This document shows positions 43,416-52,093 of a stretch of DNA of 64,000 nt, piece after piece. The notes beneath the pieces were generated by a model, which was not told the DNA's origin, did not search any database, and was given only the letters and a program-made list of their open reading frames with translations. The position numbers and the translations under genes are program-made. Each line of letters begins with the position of its first letter. Position 1 is the stretch's first letter. Source of the stretch: RGIG8748 sp045606045 (lineage in GTDB: Bacteria; Bacillota; Clostridia; UMGS1810); the NCBI GenBank assembly GCA_045606045.1, contig JAZURE010000018.1, forward strand, positions 1 to 64,000, written 5' to 3'.

Positions 43416-44732
43416 ATGAAATTCCGATTTGGTGCAGTAGCCATGGTACTTTCGTTTGATATAATCTGCTTTGCGCTTTTGTGTCTTTATCCCCATGTGG
43501 ATTACAAAGCTCTTTTCACAGCCATGGCAATTTGCTGCGGCAGTATACTTATAACATATATCGCAATATATGCATTTGGTCTGGGTGACCCGTATCCGTT
43601 TCTTATTGTATCTATGCTGTCATCAATGAGTATTATAATACTCTACAGTCTGGGTATTCAGCAGAGCGCCGCATATGAGAATCCCTCGAAATCCTTAATT
43701 ACCATTGCCCAAAATCAGCTCAAATGGTTTCTTGTGGGGATAGGAATATTTTATATAAGCTATGCAGTATACAGAAGCTTTTCGGGATGGAAGAAGCTTA
43801 ATTTCCTCTACATAGGGCTTACTCTTGTGCTCTTTGCCGTAACGCTCGTATTTGCAAAGGCGTTGGGCGGTGCCCGCAACTGGATAGAAATAGGCGGTAT
43901 AGGTATTCAGCCGTCGGAAATCATAAAGCTTTGCTTCTGCTTTGCCATGGCATCGTTTTTCTGTACCAAGACTAAGCTCAGGGGCTTTAAAGAGAGGGTT
44001 ATACAGATAAAAAGGCAGGATGTGTATACGGCAGTTTTTGTATACAGCTGTTTGCTTTTGTTCCTCATTCAAGGTGAGCTTGGTACTGCAGTACTTTTCT
44101 TTATGGTCTATATTGCCATGATGCTTGTGTACGATGTACCGCTTACTGTACCGCTTATCAATGCGGGCATTGCCTCGGTTGGAGTTCTTGCGGTAGTTTA
44201 TCTCGAAAACCATGTAGGTGCGTTTTTGAGAGCAATGGAAAGAGTGCGAATATGGCTTGACCCCGCAGTATACAACTTTCAGCCTGAGCTTGGAAAACCG
44301 CAGGGCACCCAGCAGATATACGAATCCCTCAAGGCAATATGCTCGGGCGGGTACTTCGGTACAGGCTTGGGACTAAGCGGTGCGCACAATATATGGGTTA
44401 TAGAATCCGACCTTGTGTTCTCTGCCATCTGCTACGAGATGGGACTTTTTATGGGTTTTGCAATCATAATGATGTACTTTATGCTCTCATACAGAGGATG
44501 CAAGATTGCCATGGAGGTTACAGATTCGTTTGACAGGGCGCTTGCACTTTGTATAGTTACATCACTTGCGTGTCAGGCATTTATAATAATAGGCGGAGTT
44601 ACCAAGATGATACCTCTTACGGGCATAACAATGCCCTTTGTAAGCGCAGGCGGAAGCTCCATGATAGTAAGCTTTGCTATGCTTGGAATTCTGACTGCAA
44701 TTTCGCACAAAAAAGAAAAATCTAAGTTATAA
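43416..44732 (+). CDS. FtsW/RodA/SpoVE family SEDS protein
   Basis: Polytopic membrane protein of 438 aa, a peptidoglycan glycosyltransferase of the SEDS family. The signatures are ALGGARNWIEIGGIGIQPSEIIKL (about residues 147-170; GGARNWI and QPSEI are the diagnostic parts), the large external loop with GYFGTGLGLS, and the C-terminal GGVTKMIPLTGITMPFVSAGGSSM, which includes the TG(I/L)PLPFxSxGGSS-like block. Whether it serves division, elongation or spore cortex cannot be told. No PBP partner gene adjoins it; the FHA protein does. Confidence 0.92.
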   Translation: MKFRFGAVAMVLSFDIICFALLCLYPHVDYKALFTAMAICCGSILITYIAIYAFGLGDPYPFLIVSMLSSMSIIILYSLGIQQSAAYENPSKSLITIAQNQLKWFLVGIGIFYISYAVYRSFSGWKKLNFLYIGLTLVLFAVTLVFAKALGGARNWIEIGGIGIQPSEIIKLCFCFAMASFFCTKTKLRGFKERVIQIKRQDVYTAVFVYSCLLLFLIQGELGTAVLFFMVYIAMMLVYDVPLTVPLINAGIASVGVLAVVYLENHVGAFLRAMERVRIWLDPAVYNFQPELGKPQGTQQIYESLKAICSGGYFGTGLGLSGAHNIWVIESDLVFSAICYEMGLFMGFAIIMMYFMLSYRGCKIAMEVTDSFDRALALCIVTSLACQAFIIIGGVTKMIPLTGITMPFVSAGGSSMIVSFAMLGILTAISHKKEKSKL

Positions 44733-44733
44733 G

Positions 44734-44763
44734 TTGACAAAATGTGTAATATGTGTTAATCTA
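44734..44763 (+). promoter_or_regulatory. putative promoter of the acyl-CoA ligase gene
   Basis: TTGACA (44734-44739) with a weak TAATCT -10 (44758-44763) at 18 bases. The -10 lies inside the palindrome, as expected for a repressor-controlled promoter. Confidence 0.45.
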
Positions 44764-44790
44764 ATGTCGTACATTAGATTAACACATATT
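44748..44790. promoter_or_regulatory. perfect 20-bp inverted repeat, candidate operator or mRNA hairpin
   Basis: Arms AATATGTGTTAATCTAATGT (44748-44767) and its exact complement (44771-44790), three-base spacer CGT. It is 14 bases after the FtsW-like stop and 20 bases before the acyl-CoA ligase start, overlapping the putative -10. The run TTTT after it is short, so a terminator role is only possible. Confidence 0.75.
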
Positions 44791-44809
44791 TTGCTTAAGG
44801 AGTGAAAAA

Positions 44810-46516
44810 ATGGGAAAAATAGAAAAAAACAACTTCAAAAAAGCCACACTATTTTCAAATTTAAAGGCACTTTTGGAAAACTCTGCAAAGCTCTATGGCG
44901 ATGATACGGCTTTTATCATAAAGGACGGCGGGCCCAAAAGCACAACCTATATACGCAAGAGCTACAAGGATTTTCTGTATGACATAAACTGCTTTGGAAC
45001 GGCGCTTTTTTCAATGGGTTTTAAGGATAAGAGGATAGCCGTTATGGGCAGAAACAGCTATGTATGGGCTGTAAGCTATGTAGCAACGATGATTGGCGGG
45101 GGAGTGGTAGTTCCCATAGACAAGGAGCTTGGCACAGGCGAGCTTGAGGATTCATTAATCCGAAGCGAAGCAGCACTTATTGTTTATGACTCTAAATACG
45201 ATGATAAAATAAATGAGATTAAGGCAAACGGCAGAACATCTCTTACTGAGTATGTGCCCTCTGAGGGTACAGATATTACCTTTTGGGATATGATAGAAAA
45301 GGGTAGAAAATTAATTGAGTCGGGCGACACGAGCTTTACAAGCGTGGATGCAGACCCCGATAAAATGTCCATACTGCTTTTCACATCAGGCACTACCGAC
45401 AAGGCAAAGGCGGTTATGCTTTGCCAGAGGGGTATTGTTACAAACATATACGATATGCAGCTTGTTGAGGACATCCGACATGGTGATATAAATATAGCAT
45501 TTTTGCCGTTCCATCACATTTTCGGCTCTATAGCAATGCTTGTAATGTTAGCCTGCGGTGTTACTACCGTGTTCCCCGATGGCTTGAGATACATTAAGAA
45601 GAACCTTGCCGAATACAAGGTATCGCTCTTTGTAGGTGTGCCTGTTCTTATAGAGGGTATGCGTGCCACCATAGAAAAAGAGGTTAAAAAGCAAGGCAAG
45701 GAAAAGCTTGTAAGTATAATGCGCTCTCTAACAAGGGGACTTCGCAAGGTGGGCATAGACCTTAGAAGAGTGGTATTTAAGAGCATCCTTTCTGCACTTG
45801 GCGGAGGCATGAGGCTTATAATATCGGGTGCGGCACCTCTCGACCCCGACACAGCACGCTTCTTTGACGATATAGGCATAGACATAGTACAGGGCTACGG
45901 ACTTACAGAAACAAGCCCCGTTATATCTGCCGAAAACGAAAAATTCAGAAGAAAAGGCTCTGTGGGCATACCCATGAAGAGCATTGAGGTACGCATAGAC
46001 AATAAGGATTTGGACGGAATAGGCGAAATCAAGGTAAAGGGTCCTACCGTTATGATGGGTTACTACAATAACGAAGAGGCTACAAAAGCAGTCCTTTCCG
46101 ACGATGGATGGTTCAATACGGGAGACCTCGGCTGTCTTGATGATGACGGCTTCCTCTTTATAACAGGCAGAAAGAAAGACATGATAGTCTTAAAGAACGG
46201 CAAGAAGATATTCCCCGAAGAGGTGGAAACTCTTGTAAACCGCATAGACGGGGTTAGTGAGAGCTTTGTATACGGTTATGCGGAGGACGGCGGTATAAGC
46301 TTTGACAAAATTCTCTGTAAGGCTGTATACGATGCATCAGCCTTTGGCGGAAAAACCGAGGAGGAAATATACGAGAGTATATGGCAGAGTATAAAGGAAA
46401 TAAATGCAACCCTGCCAATGTATAAATACATAAAGGGACTTACTATTACAACAGAGCCTCTTATAAAAACAACAACAAACAAGATTAAGAGAAATGAAGA
46501 GCTGAAAACTCTATAA
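44810..46516 (+). CDS. AMP-binding acyl-CoA ligase
   Basis: Adenylate-forming enzyme of 568 aa, probably a long-chain fatty acid:CoA ligase. The P-loop LLFTSGTTDKAKAVML (about residues 187-202) has DKAK where most have PKG, a slight departure. The adenine-binding GYGLTETSPVIS and the GWFNTGDLGCLDDDGFLFITGRKKDMIVLKNGKKIFPEEVE hinge and C-domain (GDLG and GRKKDMIV parts) are complete. The catalytic Lys near the C-terminus is likely in TTTNKIKRNEEL. SD AAGGAG. Preceded by the palindrome at 44748-44790 and ended by the terminator at 46524-46549. Confidence 0.88.
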   Translation: MGKIEKNNFKKATLFSNLKALLENSAKLYGDDTAFIIKDGGPKSTTYIRKSYKDFLYDINCFGTALFSMGFKDKRIAVMGRNSYVWAVSYVATMIGGGVVVPIDKELGTGELEDSLIRSEAALIVYDSKYDDKINEIKANGRTSLTEYVPSEGTDITFWDMIEKGRKLIESGDTSFTSVDADPDKMSILLFTSGTTDKAKAVMLCQRGIVTNIYDMQLVEDIRHGDINIAFLPFHHIFGSIAMLVMLACGVTTVFPDGLRYIKKNLAEYKVSLFVGVPVLIEGMRATIEKEVKKQGKEKLVSIMRSLTRGLRKVGIDLRRVVFKSILSALGGGMRLIISGAAPLDPDTARFFDDIGIDIVQGYGLTETSPVISAENEKFRRKGSVGIPMKSIEVRIDNKDLDGIGEIKVKGPTVMMGYYNNEEATKAVLSDDGWFNTGDLGCLDDDGFLFITGRKKDMIVLKNGKKIFPEEVETLVNRIDGVSESFVYGYAEDGGISFDKILCKAVYDASAFGGKTEEEIYESIWQSIKEINATLPMYKYIKGLTITTEPLIKTTTNKIKRNEELKTL

Positions 46517-46522
46517 AAAATC

Positions 46523-46551
46523 GGGGCGTGATTAAAAACACGCCCTTTTGT
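46523..46551 (+). terminator. terminator of the acyl-CoA ligase gene
   Basis: GGGCGTG/CACGCCC (46524-46530, 46539-46545) then TTTT. Confidence 0.8.
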
Positions 46552-46552
46552 A

Positions 46553-46581
46553 TTGCAATTCTGACTAATTTATGGTAAAAT
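46553..46581 (+). promoter_or_regulatory. promoter of putP
   Basis: TTGCAA (46553-46558), 17-base spacer, TAAAAT (46576-46581). Confidence 0.5.
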
Positions 46582-46622
46582 AAACATTATATTATTTTTT
46601 GCAAAAGATAGGAGATAAGAAA

Positions 46623-48158
46623 ATGGATATTTTTGCATTTGCACTTTACTTTGTGGCTATGGTTGCCATAGGTATCTACTTTTTCTTTAAGTCCAAAGCG
46701 GCTACAGAAAAGGACTATTTCTTAGGCGGCAGAGCTATGGGACCATGGGTTACCGCTATGAGTGCTCAGGCTTCCGATATGAGCGCATGGCTTCTTATGG
46801 GACTTCCCGGAAGCATACTTGCCTTTGGCTTTGGTCAGGCATGGATTGGTATAGGTCTTGCTATCGGTACGGCGGCAAACTGGATTTTTGTTGCCAAGAG
46901 ACTGCGTAAGTTTTCCAAGGCATCGGGAGATTCCATTACACTTCCCCAGTACCTTTCCAACAGATTTGTATCGAAGAGCCACACACTTAGCATAATATGT
47001 GCTGTAGTGTTCCTCGTATGCTTTACAATATATGTAGCATCTGCCTTTGTTGCAGGTACAGATGTATTTACAACGCTTGTTCCCTCTCTTACAAGAGGCA
47101 GCGCAATGCTCATATTTGCAGCTATAGTAATTGCATATACCTTTCTTGGCGGATTCAGGGCGGTTTGCTGGACGGACTTCTTCCAGGGACTTCTCATGCT
47201 TGCGGCACTTCTTATAGTACCTATAGTTGTAGGTCTTGGAAACAACCTCGATACCTCGGCACTCGATACTGTATACGACGGACCAAACGGCGAAAAGTTC
47301 ACTTTTGTGGCAAACTTCTTAAATGCTTCACCGCAGGATATACTCTCAGGTCTCGGTTGGGGACTTGGTTATTTTGGTATGCCTCACATAATAGTAAGAT
47401 TTATGGCTATAGAAAAGCCCTCTATGGTTAAGAAATCTGCTACAGTTGCAATAATATGGGTTGTACTCTCTCTCGGTGCTACAATACTTATTGCATACTT
47501 TGGAAGAATGTTTGTGTATGACAACGGCGTAGACCTTTCCAAAGAGCTTCTTGCAAACGGTCAGCAGTCGCTTGTGTTTGTTAAGCTTGCAAGATATGTA
47601 TTCCCCTCGTTTATTGCAGGACTTCTTCTTGCGGCTATAATTGCGGCTTCCATGTCAACGGCGGATTCTCAGCTTCTTGTAGCGGCTTCCTCGTTTACAA
47701 GCGACCTCTACAAGCCCCTTATCCGTAAGAAAGCTTCCAACAAGGAAATCCTCTGGGTAAGCCGTCTTGTAGTTGTGGCAATCTCTGTTGTAGCTTACTT
47801 TATAGCAAGCAGTGAGGGAGAAGCAGCTCAGGCCATTATGAATCTTGTTTCCAACGCATGGGGAATATTCGGCGCGGCATTCGGACCTGCGGTACTTTTC
47901 TCACTCTTCTGGAAGAGATTTACATACAAGGGTGCGGTTGCAGGTATCATAGTAGGTGCTGTTGTGGATATGGTATGGCTCTGGGCACCTGTTGCAGACG
48001 GTATGGCGCTTACTGCCCTTACAGGCATATACGAAATCATACCCGGCTTTATAATAGGTGCTATTGCGGCAGTTATCGTAACTCTTATTGACAAAGAGCC
48101 CTCCGATGAGGTTAAAGCTATATATGTAAGAGCTACAGACAACTCCATAGACGACTGA
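46623..48158 (+). CDS. putP: sodium/proline symporter
   Basis: Sodium:solute symporter family protein of 511 aa with about 13 membrane helices. The PutP type is shown by KDYFLGGRAMGPWVTAMSAQASDMSAWLLMGLPG at the N-terminus (SAQASDMSAWLLMG is the Na+/proline site), GDSITLPQYLSNRF, and AAIIAASMSTADSQLLVAASSF in TM9. Proline uptake serves nutrition or osmotic balance. ATG 46623 has GGAGATAAG. The YitT gene begins 4 bases after its stop, so both are likely one transcript. Confidence 0.93.
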   Translation: MDIFAFALYFVAMVAIGIYFFFKSKAATEKDYFLGGRAMGPWVTAMSAQASDMSAWLLMGLPGSILAFGFGQAWIGIGLAIGTAANWIFVAKRLRKFSKASGDSITLPQYLSNRFVSKSHTLSIICAVVFLVCFTIYVASAFVAGTDVFTTLVPSLTRGSAMLIFAAIVIAYTFLGGFRAVCWTDFFQGLLMLAALLIVPIVVGLGNNLDTSALDTVYDGPNGEKFTFVANFLNASPQDILSGLGWGLGYFGMPHIIVRFMAIEKPSMVKKSATVAIIWVVLSLGATILIAYFGRMFVYDNGVDLSKELLANGQQSLVFVKLARYVFPSFIAGLLLAAIIAASMSTADSQLLVAASSFTSDLYKPLIRKKASNKEILWVSRLVVVAISVVAYFIASSEGEAAQAIMNLVSNAWGIFGAAFGPAVLFSLFWKRFTYKGAVAGIIVGAVVDMVWLWAPVADGMALTALTGIYEIIPGFIIGAIAAVIVTLIDKEPSDEVKAIYVRATDNSIDD

Positions 48159-48162
48159 TGCC

Positions 48163-49023
48163 ATGAGAAAAGATATAGTAAGAAGAAACCCTCTTGTTAT
48201 ATGGTCTCTAAGGACACTTAGTGCCGTTATAATTGCATTTGCGGTAAGTATGTTCTTTACGCCAAACAAGATAGTAAACGGCGGAGTGTCGGGTATTGCG
48301 ACCATACTTCACTACACCTTTGGCTTTCCTACAGGTGTGAGCTTTGCGGTTATAAACTGCGCACTCCTTTTGGCAGGAATTAAGATTTTAGGTAAGGAAT
48401 TTGTAATTACCACTGTGTACATATCCTTGGTGCTTTCGGCACTTGTGGAGGTATTTACTGCGTTTTTGCCGCCTATAGAAATCGACCTTTTGCTTGCAGC
48501 ACTTTTCGGTGCCGTAATATACGGGGTGGGACTTGGTATTGCCTTTGCCACAGGAGCTTCAAGCGGCGGTACGGATATAGTGGGAAGAATACTTCAGGCG
48601 TTCTTCCCTAATCTTGCAATAGGCAAGATACTTCTTGCCGTGGACGGACTTATAATTGCGGCTTCGCTTGTAATATTTAAGGAAATCAATCTTACCTGCT
48701 ACGGCATTATAGCGCTTTGCGTATCCACCACCGCTATAGACTGGCTCATCGCCCGCCTTAATGCCTCGAGGATTGCCTTTGTAATAACCGAAAAGGGCGA
48801 GGAAATAACCCGAAAGCTTGTTACAAAATCCTCGAGAGGTGTTACCCTTATAGATGTAAAGGGAGGGTATACCAAGGACGATAAGAAGATGCTCTTTTGC
48901 GCATTAAAGGACAGCGAAATGGACAAATTCCAGAAACGTATCCTTGCAATAGACGAAAATGCCTTTGTAGTATTTTCGGAATCGCAAAAGATTATGGGTA
49001 ATGGATTCTATTTGTACAAGTAG
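48163..49023 (+). CDS. YitT family membrane protein (DUF161/DUF2179)
   Basis: Protein of 286 aa. Five or six membrane helices (about residues 12-205) carry the GGVSGIATILHYTFGFPTG and ATGASSGGTDIVGRIL motifs of the YitT family. A cytoplasmic C-terminal DUF2179 domain (about 215-280) includes TLIDVKGGYTKDDKKMLFC. The family is widespread in Firmicutes and its transport role is unproven. Co-transcribed with putP by spacing. Ends at the hairpin 49056-49080. Confidence 0.88.
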   Translation: MRKDIVRRNPLVIWSLRTLSAVIIAFAVSMFFTPNKIVNGGVSGIATILHYTFGFPTGVSFAVINCALLLAGIKILGKEFVITTVYISLVLSALVEVFTAFLPPIEIDLLLAALFGAVIYGVGLGIAFATGASSGGTDIVGRILQAFFPNLAIGKILLAVDGLIIAASLVIFKEINLTCYGIIALCVSTTAIDWLIARLNASRIAFVITEKGEEITRKLVTKSSRGVTLIDVKGGYTKDDKKMLFCALKDSEMDKFQKRILAIDENAFVVFSESQKIMGNGFYLYK

Positions 49024-49053
49024 TTTTGATGGTTAAAAAAGGTACATAATAAG

Positions 49054-49086
49054 AGAAACCGCCTTTTGAAAAGGCGGTTTTCAACA
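49054..49086. terminator. terminator between the YitT gene and ppa
   Basis: AAACCGCCTT/AAGGCGGTTT arms (within 49056-49065 and 49071-49080) with a short T tract. Confidence 0.75.
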
Positions 49087-49116
49087 TATTTGCGGTCTGG
49101 AGTTTTTTACAAACCT

Positions 49117-49647
49117 CTAACAGAAACATTCTTTATAACGATTAATACTTTTTTCTATAATTTCCTTGGACTCTTCTGCCGAAACCGTCTCACTTACGAC
49201 GGTTTCTTTGTTTTCTAAGGATTTATACACCTTGAAGAAGTGCGATATTTCATCGAATATGTGTGTGGGTAGCTGAGATATATCTGTATACGAACAGTAT
49301 GCAGGGTCATTTACGGGTACTGCAATTATCTTTTCGTCTACCTCATCGTTGTCTGTCATTTTGAGTGCACCTATGGGGAAACACTCCACAAGTGTCATTG
49401 GAACTATGGTCTCCTGACAGAGCACAAGCACATCGAGAGGGTCATTATCCCCGGCATAGGTACGGGGGATAAAGCCATAGTTTGCAGGATAGTGTGTGGA
49501 TGTGTAAAGTACGCGGTCAAGTCGCAGAAGTCCTGTATCCTTATCCATTTCGTACTTGTTTTTGCATCCCTTTGGAATTTCGATTACTGCCATAAATTTT
49601 TCTTTGGATATTCTCTTGGGACTGATTTCGTGCCAGATGTTGGGCAT
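49117..49647 (-). CDS. ppa: inorganic pyrophosphatase (family I)
   Basis: Hydrolyses pyrophosphate, pulling biosynthetic reactions forward. The 176-aa protein shows the soluble family I signatures IEIPKGCKNKYEMD, YPANYGFIPRTYAGDNDPLDVLVL (the DxDPxD active-site signature lies in AGDNDPLDVLV) and LKMTDNDEVDEKIIAV. The start at 49647 has AAAAGGAGGAGC upstream. It lies downstream of pheST on the same strand, which suits a source of pyrophosphate from tRNA charging, though the gap has no clear operon link. Confidence 0.94.
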   Translation of the reverse strand: MPNIWHEISPKRISKEKFMAVIEIPKGCKNKYEMDKDTGLLRLDRVLYTSTHYPANYGFIPRTYAGDNDPLDVLVLCQETIVPMTLVECFPIGALKMTDNDEVDEKIIAVPVNDPAYCSYTDISQLPTHIFDEISHFFKVYKSLENKETVVSETVSAEESKEIIEKSINRYKECFC

Positions 49648-49715
49648 ATGTGTGCTCCTCCTTTTGAAAAATAGAAATTTAATAGGGGAGATGTTATTCC
49701 AACTCCCCTGCAATT

Positions 49716-52076
49716 TTACATTTTAAGCGTAATGTTCTTTTCTGCCAATTCGGCTATTATTTTGTCTGTAACAACTGTAACCTCTTCCCTTGTAAGAGTT
49801 CTGTCGGGGTGAGAGAATACAATTCTTGTTGTTATGGATTTTCCGTTTTCGTCCTCGTAGATGTCTGTTACGCTCACATTTTTTATAAGTTCGCAGTTCT
49901 GTGCGCTTATGGCATCTGCGATGGGTGCAAATCTGTCCGACACAAAGGAAAGGTCGATTTCCATTTCGGGAAATCTGGACGGTTCCTTGTAGGATATGCT
50001 TCTGTTTTCTATGGCAGAAAATTCACTCATATCTATCTCGGCATATACTATGGATGCCTTTTTATCTATCTTCTTGGAAACTACGGGGTGTACCACGCCT
50101 ATTTCACCGATTTTTCTGTCTGCGCAGATAAGAGCATTTAAGTTCTTTATGTGCTGATAGGAGGATGTGGCTTCCATAGCTTCAAATCCTATAGCTTCGT
50201 GCTTTATATCGTCTGCTATTACGCAGAGCATGGTGTAAAGCTCTCTGTAAAGAGCTTCTACGGACTTGGTCTTGCTAAAGAGTGTTATGGCAAGCTTTTT
50301 GTGTTCATCGCACAGACCGTCTGCCTTAAGCCCGTTTACTGTTCTTCCCGCCTCAAACACACCGAAATCACTCATATAGGAGCTGTTGTACTTAACCTGA
50401 CAAAGCTGGGTGGGTATTATGGATTTGCGGATTGTCTCGATGTTGGGGTTTGCAGAGTTGGCAAGCTTTACATTATCCTCGATTTCTATTCCAAGCTCCT
50501 TATACTCATCGTGGTAAGCCCAGATGTATGAGTGAAGCTCGTGGAGAGAGTATCTCTTTACAAGGATATCCTTTATTCTGTCCTCAACGGTCTTTTCCAT
50601 GTCGGGTCTTACGGGGTAAAGGGGTGCATCAACCGTATGAATATCAAAGTTGTCGTAGCCATAAATTCTGGTTATTTCCTCAATGATATCCGCTTTCATT
50701 GTTACATCCTTTGTGGCTCTCCAGCTTGGTACTGTAACACTGAAATTATCACCGTCGGTTTTAATTCCGAAGCCGAGCGCGGTAAGGGTCTCTTCTATAG
50801 TAGAGGAGGGTATATCTATACCTGTGTAGCGGTCTACAAACTTCTTGTCGAAGTCAAGGCTTATGGTATCGTACTTATATGCATATTCGTCTGTAAGTGA
50901 GGATACAACCTTCATATCGGGGTCTATATCCGAAAGAAGCTTTACAAATCTTGCTATTGCAGGTACGGTCATCTCAGGGTCGAGACATTTTTCGTATCTC
51001 ATGGAGGCATCTGTTCTATGTGCAAGACGAACAGTGGACTTTCTTATGGATACCGCATCAAAGGTAGCACTCTCCAATGTAAGAGTGGTGGTATCCTCCA
51101 CAATTTCGGAATCCAGTCCGCCCATGATACCTGCTATTGCCACAGGTGTGTTGCCGTTGCAAATCATGAGAGTATTTTCGTCTATTTCACGGTCAATTCC
51201 GTCTAATGTACGGAATGTAAAGGGATTTTGGAATCTCTTTATTCTTATGCTTTCCACCTTGCGTGAGTCAAATGCGTGCATGGGCTGACCCATCTCAAGC
51301 ATGAGGTAGTTTGTAAGGTCGGCAAGAAGATTTATTCCTCTCATACCGCAGTAGAAAAGACGGATTCTCATGTTTACGGGACTTACTGTCTTTGTAATGT
51401 TGTCCACCTGCAGGCAGGAGTATCTCTGACAGAGAGTATCCTCTATCTTCATATCAATCTTGGGAAGATTTTTGTATGCTTCCAAATCTACACATTCTAA
51501 GGGTTTAAGAGGTCTTTTTGCAAGGGTTGCAAATTCTCTTGCTATGCCGTAGTGTCCCCAAAGGTCAGGGCGGTTTGTAAGAGATTTGTTGTCTACCTCA
51601 AATATGATATCGTCTATTTCATATACATCTTTTATATCTGTGCCAAGTGCAACATCCTCGGTTATTTCCATAATGCCCGAGTTATCGTCGCTTATGCCGA
51701 TTTCCTTTTCGGAACAGCACATACCAAAGGACTCATAGCCTGCAACAGGGCGGGGAGATATGGTTATTTCGCCAATCTTTGCGCCTACCTTTGCAAAGGC
51801 GGTCTTAAGACCTACTCTTACATTGGGTGCACCGCACACTACATCGGTGAGCTTGCCGTCGCCTGCATCTACTTTAAGAAGGTGGAGCTTCTTGGAGTCG
51901 GGGTGGTCCTCTACGGATTTAATCTCTGCTACCACTATGCCCGATATGTTGCTTCCTTTGTAGAAAATTTCGTTTTCCACTTCGGCAGCCGAAAGAGAAA
52001 ACTGGCTTATAAGTTTGGTTTTGTCAAGACCTGTAAGGTCTACAAAATCCGAAATCCAATTCATAGATAAAAACAT
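49716..52076 (-). CDS. pheT: phenylalanyl-tRNA synthetase beta subunit
   Basis: Large subunit of the heterotetrameric PheRS, 786 aa. It includes an EMAP/tRNA-binding domain (about residues 40-150, with DGKLTDVVCGAPNVRVG and PVAGYESFGMCCSEKE), B3/B4 editing domain (about 210-375), B5 domain (about 400-470), catalytic-like core with YGYDNF, and the C-terminal anticodon-binding FDX-ACB domain (YKEPSRFPEMEIDLSFV). Start has GGAGGAGC. It begins 17 bases after the pheS stop, the conserved order. Confidence 0.96.
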   Translation of the reverse strand: MFLSMNWISDFVDLTGLDKTKLISQFSLSAAEVENEIFYKGSNISGIVVAEIKSVEDHPDSKKLHLLKVDAGDGKLTDVVCGAPNVRVGLKTAFAKVGAKIGEITISPRPVAGYESFGMCCSEKEIGISDDNSGIMEITEDVALGTDIKDVYEIDDIIFEVDNKSLTNRPDLWGHYGIAREFATLAKRPLKPLECVDLEAYKNLPKIDMKIEDTLCQRYSCLQVDNITKTVSPVNMRIRLFYCGMRGINLLADLTNYLMLEMGQPMHAFDSRKVESIRIKRFQNPFTFRTLDGIDREIDENTLMICNGNTPVAIAGIMGGLDSEIVEDTTTLTLESATFDAVSIRKSTVRLAHRTDASMRYEKCLDPEMTVPAIARFVKLLSDIDPDMKVVSSLTDEYAYKYDTISLDFDKKFVDRYTGIDIPSSTIEETLTALGFGIKTDGDNFSVTVPSWRATKDVTMKADIIEEITRIYGYDNFDIHTVDAPLYPVRPDMEKTVEDRIKDILVKRYSLHELHSYIWAYHDEYKELGIEIEDNVKLANSANPNIETIRKSIIPTQLCQVKYNSSYMSDFGVFEAGRTVNGLKADGLCDEHKKLAITLFSKTKSVEALYRELYTMLCVIADDIKHEAIGFEAMEATSSYQHIKNLNALICADRKIGEIGVVHPVVSKKIDKKASIVYAEIDMSEFSAIENRSISYKEPSRFPEMEIDLSFVSDRFAPIADAISAQNCELIKNVSVTDIYEDENGKSITTRIVFSHPDRTLTREEVTVVTDKIIAELAEKNITLKM

Positions 52077-52093
52077 ATTTGCTCCTCCTTTCC

